A stretch of 64,000 nt of DNA from Sulfurimonas aquatica (GTDB lineage: Bacteria; Campylobacterota; Campylobacteria; Campylobacterales; Sulfurimonadaceae), in the NCBI RefSeq assembly GCF_017357825.1, contig NZ_CP046072.1, positions 2,232,001 through 2,296,000 on the forward strand, written 5' to 3'. Positions 36,501-46,581 of this stretch are shown piece by piece (positions within the stretch are counted from its first letter, which is position 1; each line of letters begins with the position of its first letter). The notes beneath the pieces are model-generated. The model was not told the DNA's origin and ran no database searches. It saw nothing but the letters and a program-made list of their open reading frames with translations. The position numbers were made by a program, and so were the translations under genes.

Positions 36501-38795
36501 ATGAGAAAATTTGTAAATAGCATAATACACTTTCGTTGGTTCATTGCCTTAATCATCCCAATACTTACTATAGTTCTTGCATTTGAACTTAGAAATATAG
36601 AATTTGAAGGCTCATATAGAGTATGGTTTTCAGAAGAATCTGAGTCATTAAAAAAGTATGATAGATTTAGAGCTGTCTTTGGAAATGATGATGCAATTAT
36701 CATTACATTTAGTGATGAAAATGGAATAATGAATCCAAAAGCACTTGGAGTTATAGATAGACTTACAAACAAGCTTTGGGAAACAAAAAATATTGCTAGA
36801 GTTGATTCTCTAACTAATTACCAGTATGTTCACTCAAATCCTGAGGAGCCAGATGATATTATAGTTGAGGACTTCTTTGAAGATATTAGCTCTTTAACAG
36901 CTTTAGAGTTTAAGCAAAAAGAGGAGATAGCACTCAAAGAGGACCTACTTGTAAACCGCATTATCAGTAGTGATGGTAAAACCACTATGATAGTGGGGAG
37001 ATTAACACCTAAAGTAGGTGATATCTTTGGAGCAGTAAAAGAAGTAGGACGAACTGTTCAAGGGTATGTTGATGAAGAGTCAAAAAACAATGGCTACGAG
37101 TTTCATCTAGCTGGTGGTCCTATCTTAAACCTGACATTTTCTACACTTGGTAAATCTGATATTACCACTTTTACTCCAATCATACTGCTTATTGCAATGA
37201 TTCTCTTATGGATTATATTTAGACGATCATCGGGTATGTTGCTGAGCATTGCTGTTGTGATGTTTACATTTATAATTGTTCTAGCTATACAGGTATTACT
37301 AGGATATAAGATAAATAATTTTACAGCAAATATGCCTGTATTTATTATTGCCATAGGAATAGCAGATGCTATGCACCTTTACTGGATTTATCTCATCGGC
37401 AGAAAAAAAGGCCTTGATAATCACGAAGCTATACACTATAGTGTAGAAAAGAACTTTCTTCCTATATTTCTTACTTCTGTCACTACTGCTGTTGGATTCG
37501 CTTCACTTAGTATTTCTGCTATAGTGCCTATAGAAACATTAGGAGTTGCAACTGCAAATGCTGCTCTTCTTGCATTTGCGCTTACTGTGCTATTTGTCCC
37601 TGCTGTCCTTGCGATTATAAATCCAAAAGTCAAAGAAAAAGAGATAAAGAGTAGTGAGGAAAAACCAAATAAGATAGCCCTCTTATATGCAGAGTTTATA
37701 ATCAAACACGATACAAAAATAATACTTGCTACGGTCATTATTTTTGGCATTATAGGTTTTGGCTTAACAAAACTACAAATAGACTCTAACACTGTACGCT
37801 ATTTTAATGAGGATGTACCCTTTAGAAAAACTGTTACTTTTATAGAAGACAAGCTTACTGGGCCTATGTCATATGAAATAGTACTTGATTCAAAAATAAA
37901 AGATGGTATTAAATCATCTGAATTTATGCATATGGTTGAGAAATTTTCAAATGAGTTTAAAAGCAAATATCCTGATGTAAGACACACATCATCCCTTGTA
38001 GATGTTGTAAAAAAATTTAATGAGGTTATGACTGGAGAAAAAAATATACCAGATAACCAAAACCTCATCGCACAATACCTTCTTCTGTACTCCTTATCGC
38101 TTCCTCAAGGAATGGAGATAAATGATAAAATGGATGTTGATGAGAGGTTCTTGCGTTTAACTGCTTCGATGAATATAGTCGATACATCTTTAGATCTAGA
38201 AATGATAAAGTGGGCTGAGGAGTGGTGGAAAACTACACCATACAGTGTAAGTATAAATGGTCAAACGGTAATGTTTGCACATATGCAACATGATGTAACT
38301 GACACTTTAGTAGAGTCTATTATCTTAGCTATTAGTGTAGTCTCCATTATGATGTTACTCATATTTAAGAGTTTTCGTATGGTTCCTCTTTTCATCATTC
38401 CAAATATATTACCAATTGTTCTAGTAGTTGGGGTAATGGGATGGTTAGGAATTACAGTTGATATTGGGGTTGCTATATCAGGTGCGATTATCCTTGGTGT
38501 TGCAGTTGATGATACTATACACTTTTTGGTTAAGTACAAAGAGGCGAGGAAGAAAGGCTATAACTTCAAGGACTCCTTAGTATACATCATGCACTATGCT
38601 GGTTCAGCAATTATATTTACCACTATTATTCTAAGTACCTCATTTATGATTTTTAGCTTTTCACAGTTTAATCCAAATGTAAATTTTGGTATTGTGACGG
38701 CAATTGCATTAATTATTGCAGTTGCCGTCGACTTAATAATGCTCCCTGCAATCTTAAGTCGATATGATGGAAAAGAGAAGAGCTTTTTGAGTTAA
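36501..38795 (+). CDS. MMPL/RND-family permease
   Basis: The 764-residue protein has the RND duplication: a first membrane helix at about 13-32, a periplasmic loop, then a block of helices at 220-375, and again a helix at about 410 with a second loop and helices at 605-750. The motifs GIADAMHLYWIY and GVAVDDTIHFLVKYKE carry the membrane Asp residues of the proton relay. Similar proteins move lipids or hopanoids (HpnN, MmpL). Its start directly follows the stop codon of the barrel gene, so all three proteins are probably made together. Confidence 0.88.
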   Translation: MRKFVNSIIHFRWFIALIIPILTIVLAFELRNIEFEGSYRVWFSEESESLKKYDRFRAVFGNDDAIIITFSDENGIMNPKALGVIDRLTNKLWETKNIARVDSLTNYQYVHSNPEEPDDIIVEDFFEDISSLTALEFKQKEEIALKEDLLVNRIISSDGKTTMIVGRLTPKVGDIFGAVKEVGRTVQGYVDEESKNNGYEFHLAGGPILNLTFSTLGKSDITTFTPIILLIAMILLWIIFRRSSGMLLSIAVVMFTFIIVLAIQVLLGYKINNFTANMPVFIIAIGIADAMHLYWIYLIGRKKGLDNHEAIHYSVEKNFLPIFLTSVTTAVGFASLSISAIVPIETLGVATANAALLAFALTVLFVPAVLAIINPKVKEKEIKSSEEKPNKIALLYAEFIIKHDTKIILATVIIFGIIGFGLTKLQIDSNTVRYFNEDVPFRKTVTFIEDKLTGPMSYEIVLDSKIKDGIKSSEFMHMVEKFSNEFKSKYPDVRHTSSLVDVVKKFNEVMTGEKNIPDNQNLIAQYLLLYSLSLPQGMEINDKMDVDERFLRLTASMNIVDTSLDLEMIKWAEEWWKTTPYSVSINGQTVMFAHMQHDVTDTLVESIILAISVVSIMMLLIFKSFRMVPLFIIPNILPIVLVVGVMGWLGITVDIGVAISGAIILGVAVDDTIHFLVKYKEARKKGYNFKDSLVYIMHYAGSAIIFTTIILSTSFMIFSFSQFNPNVNFGIVTAIALIIAVAVDLIMLPAILSRYDGKEKSFLS

Positions 38796-38906
38796 TAGTA
38801 TAAAAATTACTAATTGTAACAAAGAAAATTTAATCACATTCAGTACTAATAAAACCTACTACTTTATAAGACATTTGAATATAATGACTTATATAAGAGA
38901 GGTAGT

Positions 38907-41123
38907 ATGTCAAAGATTAGAGAAACGTTTTATAGTAAATTTCCAAACTTAGTAAAAAAATTGCCCAAGCCTATAACAAACTTTATAATTAAATTATTTC
39001 AAGCTCTGTTTCATGAACAAACATATATTAATATACTGAGTAAAAACCAACACTTTCATGGTGTAGCTTTCGTTGAACATGTACTTGATAGTTTAAACAT
39101 CTCCTCGACAGTCAAGCAAAATGAACTACAAAATATTCCAAAAACAGGTCGACTGCTTGTTATTGCAAATCATCCTACTGGTGCGCAGGACTCCTTCTCT
39201 TTAGTGCAGCTCATAGCAAATATGCGAGAAGATAAAAAAGTAAAAATTTTAATTAATGATATTATGATGGGTATCACTCAAGCAGCAGAGTTAATTATAC
39301 CAGTAAACAATCTAACCGGTTCGATAACTAAAGCAAGTCTAAAGTCCATAAATGAAGCTTTAGAAAACGAGGAAGCTGTAATCATCTTTCCAGCAGGTCT
39401 AGTAAATAGACTCTCTGTTAATGGCTTAAGAGATACTCAGTGGAAATCTAGTTTTATCAAGATTGCTAAAAGAACATCTACACCTATACTCCCCATAAAA
39501 GTCACAGGTAGGAATAGCTTTTTATTTTATCTTGTCTCTATGATACTGCCATTAAAGGTTAGTGGACTTATGCTAGCTCACGAATTTGCGACAGCTGGTA
39601 AAAGAAAGCCCTTACACTTTACTATAGGTAAGGTTATTCCAGTAAGTTCATTTTCAGAGAAAATCATCTCTATTGAAGAGTATATAACTATTTTTTATAA
39701 CCATATATATACTTTAGGCACAAAAAAAGAGCAAGTACTTCAAACAGAAGTTACTATAGGTGAAGCAAAAAATAGACAACTACTAAAGCAAGAGATTAAA
39801 CAGGCTGAATTTTTAGGGACAACCATTGATGGTAAAAAGATTGTTCTAGCAGACTCTATTCATTCACCTTTTCTTTTACGTGAATTAGGTCGCGTTAGGG
39901 AGATATCATTTCGTGCAATTGGTGGAGGAACAGGAACAGCAAGGGATAATGACCTCTACGATACTTACTATAGACACCTAATACTTTGGGATGATGAAGA
40001 ACTTGAGATTGTTGGAGCATACAGAATTGGCGAATGCAAGGATATAATTGATAAGAAAGGCAAGGAAGGACTTTATACTTATAACCTATGTAATTTTAAT
40101 GAGCACTTTCAAGACTATTGTGAAAACTCAGTAGAGCTTGGAAGAAGTTTTGTTCAACCTAAATACTGGGGTTCACGTGCACTTGACAATCTTTGGCAGG
40201 GTGTTGGAGCATATTTAGCACACAATCCTAAAATTAATTATACATACGGAACCGTCACGATTAATGCAGATACTCCACAAAAAGCTGTTGCTGCGTTAGT
40301 ATATTTTTATTCCTATCATTTTTCATGTTCAACAAATATGATGAAGGCAAAAACACCTTATGTAATGTCCAAAGAGGATCAAGTTGAGTTAGATGCTCTT
40401 TTTAAAGACTTATCATACAAAGATGGTTTTGTTGTACTTAAAAAGTATCTTAAAGATTTAGGTACATCGGTTCCAACACTGTTTAAACAGTATGCTGAGC
40501 TTTATGAAGAAGGAGCTGTGCGATTTTTCGACTTTAATATTAATACAAAATGGGGTGGAGTTATTGAAGGTTTTATTATAGCGGACAACTCTAGAATGAA
40601 GCCATTAAAAAGAAAACGCTATATAGAAAGCTATCAAAAACTGCAGATAAGTGACTCTCTTACAGGCTTGTATAATCGTGCACACTTTAGTGACATCATA
40701 AATACTACAATTAAAAATCAAAGAAAAGTAGATATAAATTTCGCATCACTTATTGTTGAGATAGATAATTATGATTCTATCTATGAAAATGAAGAGAGTA
40801 AAACTGCAGATAAAACAGTTATAACAGTTGCAAAGAGACTCAAAAAGCTCTTAAGAGATAATGACATCATAGCAAGATGGGATGATAAAAAGTTTGTTAT
40901 TATCTTGAAGAATGTGACAACAGATGAAGCAGAGATAGTGAGTAAAAAATTATGTCAATCTGTTAAAAATATAAAAATAACAGATACATTAAATACTACA
41001 TGCTCTTTTGGTCTTACAATGTATAAAGCAAATGAGAATATAAATGATACTTTTACTCGTTCGGAGAGTGCATTAAATCAGGTAAGAAATAACATTGACA
41101 ATAAAGTTGCTTCTGTTGCATAA
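38907..41123 (+). CDS. Triple fusion: PlsC-type acyltransferase, OlsB-type N-acyltransferase, degenerate GGDEF
   Basis: The 738-residue protein has three parts. Residues about 80-260 are a PlsC/OlsA-like O-acyltransferase (VIANHPTGAQD, FPAGLVNR). Residues about 290-570 match the hemolysin/OlsB-type N-acyltransferase of ornithine lipid synthesis (RVREISFRAIGGGTGTARDND, LGRSFVQPKYWGSRAL). Residues about 575-738 are a GGDEF-type domain with LTGLYNRAHFSD and SFGLTMYKANENIND. The GGDEF signature itself is replaced by WDDKKF, so it is unlikely to make c-di-GMP. The first two parts recall bifunctional OlsF. It starts 111 bases after the permease gene. A lipid acyltransferase with a regulatory GGDEF-like domain is the natural reading. 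Confidence 0.8.
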   Translation: MSKIRETFYSKFPNLVKKLPKPITNFIIKLFQALFHEQTYINILSKNQHFHGVAFVEHVLDSLNISSTVKQNELQNIPKTGRLLVIANHPTGAQDSFSLVQLIANMREDKKVKILINDIMMGITQAAELIIPVNNLTGSITKASLKSINEALENEEAVIIFPAGLVNRLSVNGLRDTQWKSSFIKIAKRTSTPILPIKVTGRNSFLFYLVSMILPLKVSGLMLAHEFATAGKRKPLHFTIGKVIPVSSFSEKIISIEEYITIFYNHIYTLGTKKEQVLQTEVTIGEAKNRQLLKQEIKQAEFLGTTIDGKKIVLADSIHSPFLLRELGRVREISFRAIGGGTGTARDNDLYDTYYRHLILWDDEELEIVGAYRIGECKDIIDKKGKEGLYTYNLCNFNEHFQDYCENSVELGRSFVQPKYWGSRALDNLWQGVGAYLAHNPKINYTYGTVTINADTPQKAVAALVYFYSYHFSCSTNMMKAKTPYVMSKEDQVELDALFKDLSYKDGFVVLKKYLKDLGTSVPTLFKQYAELYEEGAVRFFDFNINTKWGGVIEGFIIADNSRMKPLKRKRYIESYQKLQISDSLTGLYNRAHFSDIINTTIKNQRKVDINFASLIVEIDNYDSIYENEESKTADKTVITVAKRLKKLLRDNDIIARWDDKKFVIILKNVTTDEAEIVSKKLCQSVKNIKITDTLNTTCSFGLTMYKANENINDTFTRSESALNQVRNNIDNKVASVA

Positions 41124-41140
41124 TAGAAAAGAAGAGTTAA

Positions 41141-41704
41141 TCAAACTCTTCTTTTTGTAACTTTTTCCATATACATCCACAAACCACCTACAAATATCAC
41201 TAACAACAGTGGTGCTATCCAAGGTCTATCTCCTATGACCCCTGCTGCTTTTACTAAAACACTCCCAGAGTAATAACTTCCTAACCCAATAGCTAAAGCC
41301 CAAACTACAGAACTTAATGTATTGATAAATATAAACTTTTTAAAGTCATACTTTGTAAGTCCAATTGCTATTGGGATAAGTGTTTTAATGCCATAAACAA
41401 ACTTTTGTATAAGAATAATCCAAGAGCCATACTTTTTCATAAGTACATGTGAAAGTGCAAGTTTTCTTCTATGCTTTTTTAAGCTATCCATCATCATAGT
41501 TTTTTGGTAACGTGCAAGGTATACAAGCATAACATCACCAAGAGCATTTGCTACAAATGCAATAGCTATAGAAGTAGTTAGGTCCATCTTTCCCATGTAT
41601 GAAAGAACGCCAGCACCTAACAGCGCTACAAATCCTCCACCTAGTGAGTAGAGAAAGAGTCCTATATATCCGTATGTCGCTAAATTACTAAATGTATCTT
41701 CCAT
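41141..41704 (-). CDS. DedA/SNARE-associated family membrane protein
   Basis: The 187-residue protein has about five hydrophobic segments and DedA features: GLFLYSLGGGFVALLGAGVLSYMGKMD, VANALGDVMLVYLARY and YGSWIILIQKFVYGIKTLIPIAIGL. Family members act in lipid or small-molecule transport across the inner membrane. It is short compared with most DedA proteins (about 200-220). It is convergent with the acyltransferase fusion gene. Confidence 0.85.
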   Translation of the reverse strand: MEDTFSNLATYGYIGLFLYSLGGGFVALLGAGVLSYMGKMDLTTSIAIAFVANALGDVMLVYLARYQKTMMMDSLKKHRRKLALSHVLMKKYGSWIILIQKFVYGIKTLIPIAIGLTKYDFKKFIFINTLSSVVWALAIGLGSYYSGSVLVKAAGVIGDRPWIAPLLLVIFVGGLWMYMEKVTKRRV

Positions 41705-41807
41705 TATTCTACCTATAGTTTATATCATAGTAATTGTTTGCTAGTTTTTAGACTCAGACCAAAGGGAGGATTTGCTCTAAAAACTAGTATACGATTACGG
41801 TTTATTT

Positions 41808-43790
41808 TTATAACTGCTTTATTTTTGTTATCTCATCACGAAGACGAGCAGCCTCTTCAAAGTTCAACTCTTTAGCTGCTTGCTTCATCTTTAACATCAG
41901 CTCTTTTGTTAAAGCTTTTCTTTCTGATGCTGGCATTTTATCCATTTTTTTATGTTTTTGGTAAATATCCCCATACTCTTCAACCTTTAAATTCTCATCA
42001 AGGCTACGTTTAGTTGTAGTTGGCGTTATGCCATGCTCTTTGTTGTATGCTTCTTGAATCTCTCTTCTTGCTGTGGTCTTTTCTATAGCTCTTTGCATCG
42101 AGCCTGTAATCCTGTTCGCATACAAAATAACGCGACCATTCTCATTTCTTGCCCCTCTACCTATAGTTTGAACAAGTGCAGTTTCACTTCTTAAGAAACC
42201 CTCTTTATCTGCGTCTAAAATCGCGACTAAACTCACCTCAGGTAAGTCTAATCCCTCTCGAAGAAGATTGATTCCTATAAGTACATCAAACTCACCTAAA
42301 CGCAAGGCTCGAATGATTTGATTTCGCTCTATAGTGTCAATATCTGAATGCATATACTGCACTTTAATACCTAAGTCAGCGAGATATTTTGTCAAAGCCT
42401 CAGCCATCTTTTTTGTAAGTACCGTGATTAAGACTCTTTCGTCTTTAACTATGATGCCTTTAATCTCATCATGGATGTCTTCAACTTGATTATCTGATGG
42501 TTTTATCTCTATAATAGGGTCTAGCAATCCTGTTGGACGAATGATTTGGGTAGCTTTTACTTGTGACATCTCTAGTTCATACGGTGCAGGTGTAGCTGAG
42601 ACAAAAAGATAATGTGGTGCTTTGTCTATGTACTCATCCGCCTTAAGAGGACGGTTATCTAAAGCTGAAGGTAGTCTAAACCCATAATCGACAAGAACCT
42701 CTTTTCTAGCTCTATCTCCTGCATACATACCACGATACTGAGGAAGAGAAACATGTGACTCATCTACTATAACAAGGTACTCTTTGTTGTTTTGAGCGAA
42801 GTAATCAAGTAGTGTAAAAGGAGCCTCTCCAGGTTTCTTATCTGTAAGTAAACGCGAGTAGTTCTCAACACCTTTACACATTCCTGTAGTCTCGAGCATT
42901 TCCAAGTCAAACTCTACACGCTGTTTCAAACGCTGGTATTCTAAAAGCTTCCCCTCTTTTGTAAAGTAGGCAAGTCTCTCATCAAGCTCCTCTTCTATGC
43001 GTTTAACCGCTCGAGCCATTTTATCTTGAGAAACGCTAAACTGAGAACAAGCATAGATAGTAAAGCTTTTATGGTCTTCAAGTCGTTTGTTGTCTATAAC
43101 TTCAAATGTAAAAATAGCTTCTATCTCATCGCCAAAAAACTCTATACGAATAGCTTCTTGCTCAAAATATGGAGGGTAAATATCTAAGCTCTCACCATTA
43201 ACGCGAATATGTCCTGAGTCAAAATAAGAATCATTTCGAGAGTATCCCATCTCCACTAAACGCAGTAATAGTTTCTTCTGACTTATCTCATCCCCTACTT
43301 CTAAAGCCTGTACCATGTTAAGATACTCTTCTGGATCACCGAGCCCATAGTTTGCAGAAACTGAAGCTATGACTATAACATCATCATAAGAGAGAAGATT
43401 TGCAGTTGAGCTCAAACGCATGCGCTCTAGCTCATCATTTATAGCACTATCTTTTTCTATGAAAAGATCTTGACGAGGTATGTAAGCCTCCGGCTGATAA
43501 TAATCATAGTAGGACACAAAGTACTCAACGTGATTGTTTGGGAAGAACTGACGAAATTCAGAATAGAGTTGAGCTGCAAGAGTTTTGTTATGAGTCATAA
43601 CTATAGTAGGCATTTTTACATTCTCTATGACTCTCGCCATAGTGTGCGTTTTACCACTTCCCGTTACACCTTCTAATGTTTGGTAGCGATTACCTTTTAG
43701 TATAGACTCTGAGAGTTCTTTGATGGCAGTAGGCTGATCACCTGCTGGCTGATAAGGAGATACTACTTTAAATTCTGGTTTCTTTTTCAT
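41808..43790 (-). CDS. uvrB: Excinuclease ABC subunit B
   Basis: The 660-residue helicase-like protein has Walker A GVTGSGKT, the beta-hairpin region [55 protein letters not shown] and the C-terminal UVR motif [15 protein letters not shown]. It hands damaged DNA to UvrC. It is complete; part of its N-terminal region seems to have a decayed copy at about 46455-46520. Confidence 0.97.
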   Translation of the reverse strand: MKKKPEFKVVSPYQPAGDQPTAIKELSESILKGNRYQTLEGVTGSGKTHTMARVIENVKMPTIVMTHNKTLAAQLYSEFRQFFPNNHVEYFVSYYDYYQPEAYIPRQDLFIEKDSAINDELERMRLSSTANLLSYDDVIVIASVSANYGLGDPEEYLNMVQALEVGDEISQKKLLLRLVEMGYSRNDSYFDSGHIRVNGESLDIYPPYFEQEAIRIEFFGDEIEAIFTFEVIDNKRLEDHKSFTIYACSQFSVSQDKMARAVKRIEEELDERLAYFTKEGKLLEYQRLKQRVEFDLEMLETTGMCKGVENYSRLLTDKKPGEAPFTLLDYFAQNNKEYLVIVDESHVSLPQYRGMYAGDRARKEVLVDYGFRLPSALDNRPLKADEYIDKAPHYLFVSATPAPYELEMSQVKATQIIRPTGLLDPIIEIKPSDNQVEDIHDEIKGIIVKDERVLITVLTKKMAEALTKYLADLGIKVQYMHSDIDTIERNQIIRALRLGEFDVLIGINLLREGLDLPEVSLVAILDADKEGFLRSETALVQTIGRGARNENGRVILYANRITGSMQRAIEKTTARREIQEAYNKEHGITPTTTKRSLDENLKVEEYGDIYQKHKKMDKMPASERKALTKELMLKMKQAAKELNFEEAARLRDEITKIKQL

Positions 43791-43895
43791 TGATGGAATT
43801 ATAGCTAAATTGCTGTTTATTGGCTGATTTGACTTACTTTTTGAGAGGTGTAGCTGTGAAATGACTGCCGAGAATTTTCTGCTACAGTAAAATTT

Positions 43896-45410
43896 TTAGT
43901 CGAAAAACTCTATTGTAAAGCAGACCCCATTATCTTGATTAAAAACATTTAATATGGCATTATGATGCTCTTCAATAATCATTTTTGACATATAAAGACC
44001 AAGACCAGTTCCATCTTTTTCACATTTTGTTGAGAAGTATGGGTCAAATATTTTTTCTAAAATATTATCAGCTATGCCACCTCCATTATCACTTATAGAG
44101 ATATAATTCTTTTTGGTTGAAATGTTAATTCTTGCTTTTTCTATATTTTTTTCTTTAAAATTATCTTGTGAGTTCTTTAAGATATTTAAAAGAACTTGTT
44201 TAATCTCATTGTCAAATAGGCTAATTTCTATATCTGAAGAGTAATCCGAAGTTATTCTGATATTATCATTCTCAAGAGAATTACCAATAATATTTAATGC
44301 TTTTTGAATTACATTATCAAGTGTAACTAAAGCTTGTTTTTTGTTTGGTTTATAAAAATCCCTAAAATCATCTATAGTAGATGAAAGATGTTTTGAAAGT
44401 TCTCCTATATCATTGAGTCGCTGTTGAAAGAAATCCTCTCTGTATTTATCCATCGTAATGTCAAGACTTAATGTTGCAGATATCGCAGCAATAGAGGATA
44501 ATGGCTGTCTCCATTGGTGTGCAATCATACTTATCATTTCACCCATTTGAGCTAATCTTGATTGATTTAAGATATGCTGGTCTTTTTTCCTATTTTTCTC
44601 AACTTCTTCTTCAATTTTACTGTTTAGTTGGTCTGTATAGTTTTGAAGTTCTATCTCCATTGCCTTATTTTTTGAAATATCTCTCCAAACAACATGAATA
44701 ATATCCTTATCTCCGAGTGATATAGGGGTTAACACTATCTCAGCCCAGAAGTGTTCACCATTTGCTCTTATATGCATCCATTCAAAAATATGTCCTTCAT
44801 TTTTAATGGCTAAGTTCATCATCTGTTCAGCTTTTTTAAATGAGCTTTGCCCATCTGGTTGAAATTCAGGAGATAATTTTGAAGGATGTATATCCAGTAA
44901 CTCTTTTTTAGATTGATAGCCCAGTATAGAAACAATTTTTTCATTATGCTGTATAAAGTGATTATTCTCTAAAATAGACACCCCATCTGATGACTTTTCA
45001 AACAGTATCTCAAGAACATCTTTTTGTTTTTGTAATTCTCTCTCTATTCTTTTAGAGTTTGTAATGTCTCTATCTAAACCTTGATAACCAAGTAAATTAC
45101 CATCCTTATCTATAATTGGAATAGCATTTGTAGTTACTGTAACCTCTGAACCATTTTTATGAAGATGTGTATTTTCAAGGTCAATTATATTTTCCTTCTT
45201 ATCGATATAATTTAAGAAAATCTGACCGACTCTTTTTTTTTCCTCTTCACTCATAAAATCAAAAGGAGTTTTACCTATTACTTCATGAGAATGAAATCCC
45301 AAAAAATGGTACACATTCTCACTACAAAATGTGTATGTACCATTCTTATCAACTTCCCATAAGCAATCACTTACATTGGTAATTAATTCTTTATATTTAA
45401 TTTTATCCAT
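43896..45410 (-). CDS. PAS-sensor histidine kinase (orphan)
   Basis: The 504-residue cytoplasmic kinase has PAS domains at about 5-120 ([39 protein letters not shown]) and 130-250 ([23 protein letters not shown]). A coiled linker follows, then the H-box region [20 protein letters not shown] and the ATPase domain with N-box [19 protein letters not shown] and [12 protein letters not shown]. No membrane helix or receiver domain is present and no response-regulator gene is next to it. The H-box variant is common in Campylobacterota. Confidence 0.9.
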   Translation of the reverse strand: MDKIKYKELITNVSDCLWEVDKNGTYTFCSENVYHFLGFHSHEVIGKTPFDFMSEEEKKRVGQIFLNYIDKKENIIDLENTHLHKNGSEVTVTTNAIPIIDKDGNLLGYQGLDRDITNSKRIERELQKQKDVLEILFEKSSDGVSILENNHFIQHNEKIVSILGYQSKKELLDIHPSKLSPEFQPDGQSSFKKAEQMMNLAIKNEGHIFEWMHIRANGEHFWAEIVLTPISLGDKDIIHVVWRDISKNKAMEIELQNYTDQLNSKIEEEVEKNRKKDQHILNQSRLAQMGEMISMIAHQWRQPLSSIAAISATLSLDITMDKYREDFFQQRLNDIGELSKHLSSTIDDFRDFYKPNKKQALVTLDNVIQKALNIIGNSLENDNIRITSDYSSDIEISLFDNEIKQVLLNILKNSQDNFKEKNIEKARINISTKKNYISISDNGGGIADNILEKIFDPYFSTKCEKDGTGLGLYMSKMIIEEHHNAILNVFNQDNGVCFTIEFFD

Positions 45411-45635
45411 TTGAATCCATATGTTTACATTATATAAAACAGACCATTCTATATGATATAAACTTATTTAATTATTATATGTAATCAAGATGAAAAACAT
45501 AAAGGTTATAAAGATATATAAGGGAGCAGATAATAGTGTATGTTATAGCTCTTCTAGTGTGGTTTCTTATTACTTCTATAGGTAAGAAGTTTCTATCTAT
45601 TGAGCATTGTAATTTTTAAATCAAGATATTTTAGA
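45411..45635. other. Gap with no supported gene
   Basis: The 225-bp space between the histidine kinase and the next minus-strand gene holds an AT-rich promoter region for the kinase. It also has a possible 27-codon plus-strand frame from GTG 45535 (hydrophobic, VIALLVWFLITSIGKKFL) after AGGGAG. The peptide could be a small membrane protein, but length and lack of context leave it unsupported. Confidence 0.3.
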
Positions 45636-45941
45636 CTAAAAAGACATTTTCTTAAAGTCGTTTACACCTTTTTGGGTTAGTACAAGAGTAAGACCATCCT
45701 CTTGTAACTCTATATAGCCATCTTTATTAAGTTCTTTTATCGCAATTTCAAGTGAATTTTCTTGCTTTGAAGTTAATTTTGTAATAATGTTTCTTACTAT
45801 ATCTTGCTTACTCATAACATAACCAACCCTGTTATGATTTTTAAACCAATCACTGAACATCTGTTTAACTTGGTTTTTGTAATTCACATCCCCATTACTT
45901 TTTGGAGGTGCTTTTCTTTTTTTATTTTGAGAGGACTTCAT
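45636..45941 (-). CDS. Small basic protein, possibly winged-helix
   Basis: The 101-residue protein has a Lys-rich start (KKRKAPPKSN) and a predicted alpha/beta arrangement with SKQDIVRNIITKLTSKQENSLEIAIKELNKDGYIEL followed by LVLTQKGVNDF. The latter resembles the recognition helix and wing of winged-helix DNA-binding proteins. No further family can be named. It is divergent from the gene at 46215, with a 273-bp space that contains an imperfectly explained 7-bp hairpin (ACTAAGT 46045-46051, ACTTAGT 46059-46065). Confidence 0.6.
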   Translation of the reverse strand: MKSSQNKKRKAPPKSNGDVNYKNQVKQMFSDWFKNHNRVGYVMSKQDIVRNIITKLTSKQENSLEIAIKELNKDGYIELQEDGLTLVLTQKGVNDFKKMSF

Positions 45942-46214
45942 GTTCTACCTTATAATTGTACTATTGTTTAAGTTCATTGATACCTCATGATCGTAAAATT
46001 CTAGTTTCTTTATCATTAATAGAATTATAGCAGTTTGTAGTAAGACTAAGTGATTTTTACTTAGTTTCAAAATCTTTCTTTTTACTTATCCCTTGATCCC
46101 AATAAATATTGTTTGTAAAATAGTATACTAAACACAGTTATAAATATTAATGGAACACTTAGGAACTCCATACATAAAGATTCCGCATCAAACTCCTATC
46201 TAAAGAGACAAATA

Positions 46215-46439
46215 ATGAGTAGTAAACAACAAGTTGAGTTAAGAAGAGAGTACTGGAAAGATAGAAAAAGTGACTTTGTTATACTCCTCAATAACTGGCT
46301 TAAGCACGAGAACAAAGCTTTAAGTATATCTGTAGATATACTTTATGATGCATACCTTGGAACAGGTGTAGAAGCATTTGAGTTGTCTGAGTACAAATAT
46401 GGAAAAGACTTACAAAAATGGTTCGACAACAATCTATAG
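46215..46439 (+). CDS. Small hypothetical protein
   Basis: The 74-residue protein is charged and mostly helical (REYWKDRKSDFVILLNNWLKHENKALSISVDILYDAYLG). No signal peptide or known motif is seen. The ribosome site AAAGAGA is weak. It stands alone between divergent and convergent neighbours; function unknown. Confidence 0.55.
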   Translation: MSSKQQVELRREYWKDRKSDFVILLNNWLKHENKALSISVDILYDAYLGTGVEAFELSEYKYGKDLQKWFDNNL

Positions 46440-46454
46440 GTAGTACCTTGTTTT

Positions 46455-46520
46455 TTGAGGGTTTTGCTATAAGTCATAACAATAGTAGCTGCACTCTTTA
46501 TAACTAAAAGTGGGTGTATC
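46455..46520 (-). pseudogene. Possible uvrB fragment
   Basis: On the minus strand this stretch can be read as VIKSAATIVMTYSKTL, which parallels Uvr[19 protein letters not shown]. By eye, 25 of 28 bases match the uvrB gene over GTTTTG...ATAGTAG (43582-43609). Further upstream the match breaks into short indels. It has no start or frame and lies in the 142-bp gap between convergent genes. A chance match is possible; a decayed duplication is more likely given the long identity. Confidence 0.45.
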
Positions 46521-46581
46521 TACAGATAATGAAAAGATTCTTTTTCAGCAGATTTAAAAATTTAATATAAAACGAAACCCT

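Noticed and set aside
45535-45618. Small 27-codon hydrophobic frame with AGGGAG in front
   Set aside because: Too short and without conservation evidence; kept only as a note under the gap entry.
46045-46065. Hairpin ACTAAGT/ACTTAGT as an operator or terminator
   Set aside because: It lies mid-way between divergent genes with a T-rich loop common in such AT-rich DNA; no supporting feature.
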